From Mastigamoeba balamuthi (lineage: Eukaryota; Evosea; Mastigamoebida; Mastigamoebidae), in NCBI GenBank assembly GCA_902651635.1, contig CACRSC010000084.1:1362324-1426323 (forward strand): DNA of 64,000 nt. The letters run 5' to 3'. How positions within the stretch are numbered: the first letter of the stretch is position 1; each line of letters begins with the position of its first letter. Below, piece after piece: positions 44,376 through 54,288 of this stretch. The notes beneath the pieces were generated by a model, which was not told the DNA's origin, did no database searches, and was given only the letters and a program-made list of their open reading frames with translations. The translations under genes and the position numbers were made by a program.

Positions 44376-47265
44376 ATGTCGACGCAGCCGCTGCTGACGC
44401 AGGAGGACATCGAGGCGGACGAGCGCCCCGAGGCGGCGCCCGAGGAGCAGCACCTGCTGTCGCGGCAGAGCGCCCGCCCCAGCCTCCTGCAGCTGCTGGC
44501 CCGCCGCATCACCGCCTCCTCCTCCTCGCCCAAGCTGCCCAGCCCCCGCGAGCACCCGCCCCAGCGTGCCAGCCCCAACACGTCGCCCTCCCTGGGCCCC
44601 AGCGTCGTCGGCGGCTCCGCAGAGTCCTCTCCGCGCTCCTCCGTGCTCTCCCCGTCGTCGTCGTCGGCGTGGCCACAGCAGTCGTCGTCGTCGTCGTCGG
44701 ACAAGGTCGTCGTGTCGACGCCGGCAGGGCAGGTCGTCGTGCCGCGCGGGCCCGTCGTGGCGGACGCGGGGCTCCTGTGCCGCATGCTCGACGAGAGCGC
44801 TGCCCCGGGCGTCGTCCCCGGCGAGGACGAGGCCCGCGCCGTCGCCCCCGCGGCGCTCCAGGGCCCCGGCACACCCGTACGCGCCCCTGGGGGGAGGCAG
44901 GGGGGAGGGGGAGGGGCTGGGGGGGACTGGGAGGGGCTCTGCTGGGTGGAATACGCGTGAGGAGACGTTTTCGGCCGCCAAGGGGCTTTTCCGGGGGGGC
45001 TGCATGCGGCCCCTGCGGGCTGCAGGGCCGCAGAGGGCACACACGCGCTCGGAGAGAAGCCGCCGCTGCTATTTCGGGGGCGGTGCCGAGGAATGCCGGG
45101 CGTCTATTTCCGGCCTCTGTTCTATTTAGGGCAGTTAGTCCACCGGAAAACACCAAATAGCCCTCTCTCACTCTCCTCAACCGTCTTTCCCCGTCGCTCC
45201 CGCCCCGCTGGGTGGCTCCCTCCCCCGATCCCCGCTGGCAGAGCCTCTGGGTGATGGTGGCCCTTCTCATACTTCATCTATTCTGCTCTGCACCCGCTCG
45301 CTGCCCGCCTCAATTGAGTTGCAGCCCTCCCGGCCACTTGGCAGCCGCCCTCTTGTGTACAACGGGCGTTTGCGTTATGCGGCGGGTCGATTGGATTCTG
45401 CAGCCAACCCGAGCCCACGCACTGACCTCCCGCTCTGTGGCACCGCGCAGAGGACGAAGCTGGACGAGCTGCTGGTGCAGGTCACGGAGCCCGGCGAGGC
45501 CTCGGCCAGCGACGGCGCCGCGCACGACAGCGCCGCGCTGGCGCTGTACCAGTGCAGCCGCTCGTTCCGCACGCGGGCCAACGCGGCCATGCGCTCGGGT
45601 GCGGACGCGGGCCCCTGGGCGGCGTTCGTGGCGGACCACCTGACGCCGGCCGTGCGCTCGCTGCGCCCCTACCGCGGGTTCCTCTACACGTGCGTCGAGC
45701 GCTCGGCGGTGTTCGGCCCCACGCGGGCGCCGTCGCGCGGGCAGCTGCTCGCCTGGCGGACCTTTGCCAGCGCGTCGACCGACGACGGGCAGGTGCTGGC
45801 CGTCTGCCAGGCCGCCAGCACGCAGCACAAGCCCACGGTGGTCCTGCAGGCCTTTGTCAGCGAGGGCGCCTGGCTGCTGCCCGCGCGCCCCGCGTCGTCG
45901 TCGTCGCTCTTCCGCGAGGTCGTCCTCGAGCCCGGCTGGGTCTTCGACGTGGCCTGCGCGGGCGTCTGCCGCGGGGGCATGTCGCTGTTCGCCACGCTGG
46001 TGCAGCGCAGGCGCTCGCCCGACCTGCTGCCGCTCGACGCCCCGCAGCCCCCGGCCTCGCTCGACGTCTGCCTGCCGCTCGTCTGCCGCATGGTCGACGC
46101 CGGCAGCCCGCGCAGGGCCGTCGAGACGCTGCTCTGCGCGATGCACGCGCGGGCCGCGGGCGTCGCGGCCGAGGCGCTGCAGGACGACCTCGTGCGCCCC
46201 GGGTGGTTCGCGCTGCTGGGCTTCCGCTCGTCGTGGCCCGAGCTCTTCACGTCGGCCGACGTCGGCGAGGCCGAGCTGCTGCGCCGCGCCACCGAGGGCG
46301 CCGAGGCCGAGCGCCAGGCGGCCACCGCGCGGCTCTCGGCGCTGGCGCTCGACCACGGCGGGTCGCCGACGATGAACTGGCTCGCGGGCGTCTGGATGTG
46401 CAACGTCGCGCGCAACCACGCGATGGGCGTCCACCTGCTCTGCATGAGCTCCTCGGCCGGCAGCGCGCTGGGCTCCGTCGCCCTCGCCTCGTGCCACGAG
46501 GCCGGCGAGGTCACGTCGCCCGACCCCGCGACCGCCGTCGCGCTGTTCGAGAGCGCCGCCGTCGCCGGCAGCTGCGCGGCGCTCGTCGCGATGGGCCGCG
46601 CGCACAGGCGCGGGTTCGGCGTGCAGAAGGACGCCGGGGAGGCCTGCAGGCGCTTCAGCCTCGCGGCGGCCCAGGGCAGCACCAACGGCCTCTGCGAGCT
46701 CGGCTCGGCCTACCAGATGGGCGAGGGCGTCGTCCACGACGGGCGCGAGGCCGTGCGGCTGCTGCGCCAGGCCGCCGACCTCGGCTGCGCCCACGCGCAG
46801 TTCCTGCTGGCGCTCGCGTACAAGCAGGGCGACGGCGGGCTGCCGCGCGACCCCGTGACGTCGGTGCGCCTGCTGCGCCAGGCCGCGGACCAGGGCCACG
46901 GCACCGCGCTCAGCAACCTCGCCGTCTGCCTCATGAGCGGCGACGGCGTCGGCGCGCGCGACCCGCGCGAGGCCACGCGGCTGCTCAAGATCGCCGTCGA
47001 GAAGGGCAACTACCTCGCCGAGTTCAACCTGGCCGTCTGCTACGAGAAGGGCAACGGCGTCCGGAAGGACCTCGAGGAGGCCTGCAGGCTCTTCGCCGTC
47101 GCCGCCGAGCACGGCAACATCGTCGCGGGCTTCCGCGCGGGCAACTGCTACAGGGACGGCGTCGGCTGCAAGAAGGACCTCAAGCTCGCCGTCAAGTACT
47201 ACAGGATGGCCGCAGAGCACGGCCACGAGGGGTCCAAGCAGGCCCTCACCAGCCTCTACGCCTGA
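44376..47265 (+). CDS. probable ADP-ribosyltransferase-like domain with SEL1 repeats
   Basis: Exons 44376-44876 and 45451-47265 sum to 772 codons (771 aa). The first exon is a disordered Ser/Pro-rich tail of 167 residues. Residues about 190-340 look like an R-S-E mono-ADP-ribosyltransferase fold: PYRGFLYTC (Arg), WRTFASASTDDGQ (Ser-Thr-Ser-like) and LFREVVLEPGWVFDV (Glu). This is inference from motif order and spacing. From about residue 500 to the end there are at least six SEL1 repeats (AMGRAHRRGFGVQKDAGEA; LAYKQGDGGLPRDP; NLAVCYEKGNGVRKDLEEA), which form a helical protein-binding scaffold. Together this suggests an enzyme guided to partners by its repeats. The intron (44877-45450) has donor GTACGC. 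Confidence 0.75.
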
Positions 47266-47690
47266 GCAGCGGCACCCCGCCCAGGCCCCACGGCTCCCCC
47301 TGCTGTGTAGTTTGTTTTTGTGTTTCGTTGTGTCTGTGTGCGAGTGAGTGTGCGTGGCCGAGACCTGCCCGCGGAGTGCCGTGAGACTGGGACCCGAAGT
47401 GTACAGACAAACAGGATGCACCACCTTCATTGTACGACCCGTGGGTGCGAGGATGCGCATTGCTGACACTGCCATTTACACAGAGTCGTGCAGACCTGAC
47501 GGATGCCAGGGAGGAGGGGAACACGCGGCGTTGTATCAAGCCAGTCAGTCTTGGTCCAGGCCACCACCGACCCGAGAGCATCGCAGGAAGGGGCACGTCA
47601 GAGGAAATATCTTCTCGCATGACGTGGCAGCTGAACAGCCCGGAAAAAACTGACACAGTTGTTCGAGCGCCTCTCAGCACCCCCAAATAC
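47266..47690 (+). other. intergenic region and unresolved MATE 5' end
   Basis: The MATE reading frame is open back to about 47659 but contains no ATG before the conserved part. An ATG at 47619 is out of frame, so a short upstream exon or intron must lie here. No other gene is seen. Confidence 0.5.
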
Positions 47691-49397
47691 GGCCGTCGGC
47701 GACTGCGCGAACCGCTGCCTGCTCCGCGCGGGCGTCAGCGCCGGGGACGTGCGCGACGAGGCCCGGGCGTCGCTGCGCATCTTCGGCCCCGCGGTGCTCT
47801 CCAACTACTCGACGCTGGCCGTCGCCCTCGTCAACCTCGCCTTTGTCGGCAGGCTGGGCGCTGCCCCCATGGCCGCCTGCGCCCTCGGCACGACGCTCTA
47901 CAACATCGCGGGCCTCAGCGGCGCCTGCGGCATCGCCTGCGCCCTCGACACGCTCTGCTCGCAGGCCCACGGCGCCCGCAACCCCCTCGGCGCCTCCCAC
48001 GCCCTCCAGCGCGCCCTCGCGGCCCTCGCGGCCTACGCGGTCCCCGTCGCCGCGCTGCTGTGCTGCGTGGAGCCCATCCTGCTCTGCCTCGGCCAGGACA
48101 AGGCGCGCTGCTCTCAATTGACTCGGGCCACTGCTGTGTCCGCTCACCCCCACGCGCAGGAGGTGGCGAGGGCCAGCGCGAGGTTCCTGAGGGTCCTGGC
48201 GCCCGGGCTGCTGCCGGCCTTCTGGGCCGAGGGCCTCAGGCGCGCGCTCTACGCCGCGGGCGTCTCGTGGCCCCAGCTCGTCGTCAGCGCCGCCGGCGTC
48301 GCGCTGGTCGCCGCCCTCGACTGGCTGCTCATCCACGTCCTCGGCCTCGGCCTCGCGGGCTCCGCCGCTGCGCTGGCCGGCACGTGGGCGCTGCAGTTGG
48401 CGCTGCTGCTGGCCCTCGTGCGGGCGGGCGGCCTGCACTCGCTGGTGCTCGCCGGCGGGCTCTCGGGGGCTGCGCTGCGGCGCGGCTGGCGGGAGATGCT
48501 CTCGCTGGCGGGGGCGGGCTTCGCGATGATCTGCAGCGAGTGGTGGGCGTTCGAGGCCTGCGCGTTCCTCGCGGGCCTCGGGGGCCCCGTGTCGCTGGCG
48601 AGCTTCTCCGTCGTCATGACGCTGCTCCAGTTCGTCTGGACGCTGCCGCTCAGCGTCAGCATCGCCAGCAGCGCCCGCGTGGGCTTCCACCTCGGCGCCA
48701 ACGACCCGCGCCGCGCCCGCTTCGTCTGCTGGGCGGGCCTCTGTGAGCGCTCTTGTTGCCCTGCTGGCCTTCCGTCTGCTCTGACGCGGCCGCGCAGTCG
48801 CGGTGCTGGCGATGGAGGTCGTCTACGTGCCGCTGCTGGTGGCCCTCGGGAGGTTCTACGGAAGGGCGCTCACCGACGACGCGGCCGTGGTCGCTGCCAC
48901 GGGCCGCCTCGTGCCGTACGGCGCGCTGGTGGCCGCGCAGGACGGCCTCAACGCGGTGCTCTGCGGCGTCCTCCGCGGGGCGGGGCTGCAGGCCTACGGG
49001 GCTGTCGGCACCGTGCTCAGCTACTACCTGATGGCCCTCCCCGTCGCCTGCGTGCTGCTCTTCGTCGCCAAGATCGGGACCAGGGCCCTCTTCATTGGCA
49101 TGGCTGCGGGCATCACTGCCATGACCGCCCTGTTCTGCGTATGTCTCGTCTCGCCGCATCGCCAGCGCCGTATCTGGACGGAGGGGCTGACACTGGCAAT
49201 GCCTGCAGGCCCGCATTGTTGTGCTCGAGTGGCCCAAGGTCGCTGCGGAGGCGCACGCGAAGCAGGCGAGGGCGACGGGGGAGAGCAGCGACATCGAGGG
49301 CGTCCCCCTCAACAACAGCAACAACAACGAAGACCAGAATGCTGCTCCGAGTGAGGAACCTGCGGAGCTCGTTGCCAGCTCATCGCAGGGCCTCTGA
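47659..49397 (+). CDS. MATE family efflux transporter
   Basis: MATE proteins export organic cations in exchange for protons or sodium through 12 TM segments. Exons run from an unresolved 5' end to 48102, then 48160-48742, 48798-49138 and 49209-49397. Signatures are LRIFGPAVLSNYSTLAVAL, the LVNLAFVGRLG and ALDTLCSQAHGARN motif (the family's CGQA.GA region), FWAEGLRRALYAAG, and ARVGFHLGANDPRRAR (RVGNxLGA motif) opening the second half. The C-terminal tail is polar with an Asn run. The 48103-48159 intron has a GC donor (GCGCGC); removing it gives CLGQDK|EVARASARFL, which matches the family, although the frame stays open if it is kept. The gene's 3' part and flank reappear, decayed, at 51430-51740. 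Confidence 0.88.
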
Positions 49398-49891
49398 GCA
49401 CTTGCGTGGTCAGCGCCCTCAATGCAAACAATGGGGAGACACGGTGGCGTGCACTCACCACAGGAGCCACGGCCTCCAGGATACCCAAGCCGTCCTGGTC
49501 GGTGTGTGGTCAGACCGACCCTGTCAACAGCCTCTTTCCCTCTGACATTCCTGAGGCGGGTTCCCAAAAACGCTGATGCATGATGGAGAGAGTCGATAGG
49601 AGCGTTGAGAGAATCGATGAAGGCACAAAGAAGTGGCCTGCGGCGTCGATAACCGTAATGTCGGATCGGATAACATGAATAACATTTCAACGAAGCCTCG
49701 AAATGTGCTCCACAAGAGCAGGCATAGCCACACAATCGGCTTCTGGGTGGTTCTCATGAAGATCTTCTTTACCGTCGAAGCGGAAGGGCGAGCAACATCC
49801 TTATCCTATGAAGATCTTGCCGTATGCATGATTTAGTAAAGAATCTCGTTAGATTTGTTTGACTGTAGGCCCTGTATAACTGAAGGGCCGG
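49398..49891. other. 3' flank of the MATE gene
   Basis: No gene is supported. The first 110 bp (to about 49505) are also present in the decayed copy near 51540-51635; the remaining 390 bp are missing from that copy. Confidence 0.5.
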
Positions 49892-50191
49892 ATGGACGCG
49901 TGGCTGAGCCTACTGACTGTTGCCATCGGAGTAACGCTGGCCCTTGCCCTCGGCTCGTGGCTGAACGGTCGCCTGAGCTCCCTGCTGTGCCTCGCCAGGC
50001 GCGTGGACGTGAACAACCCCCGGTGTGTGCGCCTGCAGCTCGAGGCCGTGTGCAGGGCGTTCCATCCACGTCTGGGCAGCAGCAGCCCACTCGGCCTCGC
50101 TGGCGCTCAGCTGCTCCGCGACATCTTCTCAGACCACATCGGTGCCTCACTGCCCTGCCCAGCGTTTGTTTTGTTGTGCCACAACAATTGA
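49892..50191 (+). CDS. short ORF with one TM segment (possible first exon)
   Basis: The ORF encodes 99 aa starting MDAWLSLLTVAIGVTLALA, one clear N-terminal membrane segment, followed by a polar part (CLARRVDVNNPRC, LQLEAVCRAFHPRL). GC-rich third positions hold to about 50160, then the sequence turns AT-rich. It may be the first exon of a gene whose rest is lost or unrecognised in the AT-rich island. A GC-donor intron (CAG|GCGCGT to CTGCAG, about 40 nt) is possible at 49999-50038. No family is recognised. A decayed copy lies near 51635-51735. Confidence 0.4.
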   Translation: MDAWLSLLTVAIGVTLALALGSWLNGRLSSLLCLARRVDVNNPRCVRLQLEAVCRAFHPRLGSSSPLGLAGAQLLRDIFSDHIGASLPCPAFVLLCHNN

Positions 50192-50199
50192 CGTTGCTT

Positions 50200-53100
50200 A
50201 CTCGTATCTCTTCTCCAAACGCGGTGACATGCGGAATAATGCAGTGCCAAGTGCGGCACCCCCTGTTCTTCTGTGCTGGGCCGAGGGTGGTCGTGCTAGA
50301 GTGATCCTGGTGTGCCCCAGGGCCCTTGGAGGTCCCGAGGTGCGGACCTGCCTGGATGTCAGCCCTACAGTTCTCTCTACTCATTGCCATACCTATCAAG
50401 TTGTACCACATCTACACACGCGGAACAGAGCTGTGGTCACCTGCGTTATGCTGCACCGCAACCATAGCCATTGCATTGTGCTCTGTTACACTGCACATGG
50501 CATTACCAGTGGTCTGATTCTGGAGAATTGCGTCAGTTACAGGATTCACAGCTTGCCAGTTGACTTCACAGACATCAACCATGATTTTGATCAGATGAGA
50601 CAAGAGAGTCCAGAATTTGGGTACTGTTTTTGTGCATACACACTTTATTCTCTGATGTTATCTCCTTTTTACAGGCTTAATCGAAAACAAAGGACCACCT
50701 TCCATGACATCATTTTGCAAAATGGAATGAAACCACAGGAGTTCATATCGTATGACATTTCCATGGGGTTCCTTTACTGTATCAGGATGTCAGAGGAGGC
50801 TGAGGCACACACATTGTATATCTTCTCAATCACGTGTGGCATCTGTGTGTACAGGATATCTCTGCAGACTAATAAGACCTGTATGCTGGTATGTAATTGA
50901 AGAAATGACTCATTGAAGAATAGAATTTGTCCATCTGCCTTTATGCCAATAGAGCGTGTTGTCTTGGAAGGGGTGGTGCGAGGCCCCTGAAAGGACCCAG
51001 GCACTCACCGCGCCTCTCCTCTGTGTGAGGGAAGGAATGATATTGTGTCAACTGGTGGCTTGCTGATCTTGTTAGGAGAGCACCCGATTTCCACTGCCCT
51101 TGTGAGTGTGAATTGTGTGCCCCTTCTGGGGTTGGCAGACACTTCTGTGAACTCACAGAGCTTGTTCACAGAGTGTATCTTTCTCTGTTGTTTTCAGAAT
51201 TCACATGTAGACGAACTGGAAGATGCAGGGATAAGTTGACAGGGGGGTGAAAGCAGTCTGTTTTGCCATGATTTTGCTGAAGGCAGCAGAGAAAGGCACC
51301 TCAATGAGAATCAGAGGTTAACACTAGGAGAAAGACCACTACAGAAGTACGTGCAGCAGATGAGACCCACAGGGAAGGGCTGTAAAATTATATGCATATT
51401 TCAGTTCAATTAAAGCAACAATAAAGACAAGAATGCTGTCCCCCTCAACAACAGCATCTACAACGAAGATCAGAAGGCTGGCCCAAGTGAGGAGCCTGCG
51501 GAGCTCGGTGTCAGCTCATCACAGGGCCTCTGAGCACGCAGGTAAGAAGTACTCACAATAAACAATGGGCTATCACAGTGGTGTGCATTACCAGTGAGCA
51601 CCACACGAGCCACGGCCTCCAGGGTTCACATGCCCATCCTGGCCAGGTTGCCAATGGAGAAACGCTGGCCCCAGGCCCTTGGCTCGTGACTAAACAGTAG
51701 CCTGCACTCACTGCTGTGCCTCACCAGGTGCGTACTTGTATCTTCTTGTTCTGCAGGCACACATGCATATGCACAGTCTCGGGACTCAGCCAAGGCCACC
51801 ACCCACTGCAGCCCCAGGAGAGGAGGTCGCAGTGCTGGACAGCCCCTGGGGGCCAGAACGGACCTGCCCTGGGGCCTCAGGATGCACACTCCTGACATGC
51901 TGCTCAACAAGATGCATCTGCTCTCCCCCCTTGTGGCAGACTGGTACCAACTGTGGCCAATGCAAGCAATCACACGGCTGGTTCACACACATGGGATGAA
52001 GCACGCCCCCTGGTGTGCACTCCTACATAAAGGCCGTACCCCATAAGGAACCTTGGGGTTTCCCCCAGGGACACTCCAGGGGAACTCTGGGATACGGCCA
52101 ATCTTTGAGGGCACTCCTGGGGGAACACCCACATTTGCTGAGGCAGGAAGGCGGGGACACTCTGGGGAATTCCCAGAACACACCAGGGGGTGTTTTGTCC
52201 CATGCAAATCCTGGACCTGGAAGCTGCCAAGACGCTTATCCTGGTGCAGAGGAAGCAGAGCTTTGCAGAGAGGATCTGTCAGCATTTGTGAGGCACCACT
52301 GCAAGCTGCACAGCAGGAAGCACACGTCCCAGGTGCAGGCAGTGGTCTATGGGGACCCTGACAGTAGCAAGTCGCGGTTCCTGACAGAGCTGGCCAAGAA
52401 GCGGCACTGTCTCAACCCCCACAGGGCCACTAGCAACTCCACATTCAGCTGCTGCTGCAGAGATGCACTGTCTGTCTCTGTGGTCACTCACCAGAGCAGA
52501 GTGCATTATAGTGACATACAGCTACAGGACCAAGCTGACCATATGTGATCACTCTCTGTCACCTGATTCTAGCTTCACCACCCATCTGCTCCTCACTTGA
52601 GATTGCAGCATGGGCACAAGCACACAGTGATAGATGACCTTATGAAGGGTCATAAGATGGCAGTGTTCCCCTTCCCTGCTCCAGTGGAAGCAGTACCTTA
52701 GCAAGCATCAGAAGTAAAGCCAGAGAATGGATACTGTGGTCTCATGTGTATTGAAGTTGAAGTACCCAAGGCATAAGATCTCAGCCAAGAGAGACTATCA
52801 CTCAGCTTCTTAACAAACACCTTTCATGTAGCCTCATGGTATGAATCAGGTGCTTTTCAAGCCCAGGGCAACCAGGATATTGACAAGCAATAGAGATTAG
52901 TACTATGAGCACATGATGTGCTATGCACATAAATGTGAATAATACACAAAAATCAATTTTAGCTAATATATCTATAATATCAATCATAAGATTATTTCAA
53001 CATGGTGACATTTAAGGCCCACAAACGAGCCATCCCTGGTGGTATGTCTGTATCTTCTTTCAACTGCTCTGAGAGACAGTTACAGGAACTTAAATGATAG

Positions 53101-54200
53101 TACATCATACAGAAGAGTACCACAGCTTCATGTGCTACATACAAGAGAGCTGAGGTTTTCAAGTAAAGAGAATCATTTAGTGGAAATGACATACCAAATT
53201 CCAACATTGAAGCCATTGTGCTAGTATGAGTGTATTAGTGTAAGATATGGTATGTGTTTGTTCTTATTCTTGCTCTGCTCAGTTATATACAGAATGTTTC
53301 ATCTGAGTGAGACATAATGCCAGGCTCTGAGGAGAAATTGTGATATACAATTAGTATAGTTATGATCTGTGGTATTCTATAGAACCTTAACAGTGTAGAT
53401 TCTGTTCTGCATTGATAATCTCGGGGATAGTAAGCATTCCAAAAATAGCATCTGATGGCCAGCACAAAGAAGATGCATGCTGTGCACTGAGCCATTATTA
53501 GCACGTAGTGGTGAAAGGACACAAAGATGAAAAAGGCAAGTTAGCCTCTCACGTTCCATGACTTCGCCATTCGGAGGCCACTTTTAGGAGTTGTGGTTTA
53601 TTGGCTAACTGCTCTGCTACTTCGTTTGAATTATTGTCTCTCCTTCATAGCTCAGGAGAACCCTACTCTATACTATTTGTAGCTCTGCCCTACCCACATT
53701 TTCTATAAAGTTGCTTCCTTCCAGTCCATGCTCACTCCAATCTGATATGAAAATTGGCCACAGAAATTGGCAAAGGACGATGCAGCCAAGAGGCACCCCA
53801 CAGCACCAAGGGCTGTCATGGGCTTTCAGGGGGCCACTGGATAAGCCAATCCACAAGAGGAACTTCATCACAAAGACCCACCACCAGTTGCCAGGTGTGT
53901 TGTGCTAGGCCACTGTAATACTGACTTCCTGCTGTGGGCACACCACTGCAGTTCCAAGAAATGCAGGCACACACAAATCGAGTACAAGGCAAAGGAAGTC
54001 AAAACCTGTTATTTGTGAGCAATAATGATGCACTGGCCTCAAGCTCAAGGGAGTGCAGACGATGGAGGAACGCCGTGCTCGGATGCTCGCCGCCGTCACC
54101 AAAGGCGCATGGTCGAGCCGTCCACGATCTCAGGCGGTTCATCTTCGGGAGTGACGACATCGCCCCTGATATCGCCGCGCACCAACGCCCCCACTCCCGA
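50200..54200. other. AT-richer, CpG-poor island
   Basis: Across about 4 kb the base composition and dinucleotide use change sharply from both flanks. In 52550-53700 CpG is almost absent while TpG and CpA are frequent, whereas flanking coding DNA is CpG-dense. ORFs are short and share no recognisable family; two of moderate length (50205-50900 and 52015-52548, plus strand) could be eroded exons. A GGAACAC/GGACACTC-type degenerate repeat lies at 52060-52190. The island ends near 54060, where GC-rich coding sequence returns. Confidence 0.75.
51430..51740 (+). pseudogene. decayed copy of the MATE 3' end and following ORF
   Basis: 51430-51630 matches 49294-49500 (last MATE codons, stop and flank) and 51635-51740 matches about 49895-50005 (start of the short TM ORF). 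The 390 bp between are deleted. Identity is roughly 75-85% by eye. Many differences are CpG to TpG or CpA changes: TCATCGCAG became TCATCACAG, CTCGCCAGG became CTCACCAGG, CCCTCGGCTC became CCCTTGGCTC. It is in the same orientation as the parent and has no intact reading frame. Confidence 0.85.
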
Positions 54201-54288
54201 GCTCTTTAAAATTACAAATCTGAATCTTCTGGACTGTTTTTGCAGCGCCGGATCTTGCAGATCCAACCTTTTATCTTTCTCTCTCTCG

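Noticed and set aside
52015-52548. 177-aa ORF as a real gene in the CpG-poor island
   Set aside because: No family match, composition unlike local genes, and neighbouring frames carry equally coding-like pieces. At best it is an eroded exon.
52550-53900. decayed DNA transposon (transposase-like fragments)
   Set aside because: A few Cys/His-containing and hydrophobic fragments suggested it, but there is no catalytic motif, no terminal inverted repeats and no target-site duplication.
50200-54200. Vertebrate contamination as the source of the CpG-poor block
   Set aside because: The block contains a decayed copy of the adjacent MATE 3' region, which ties at least that part to this genome. A chimeric join elsewhere in the block is still possible and needs read support.
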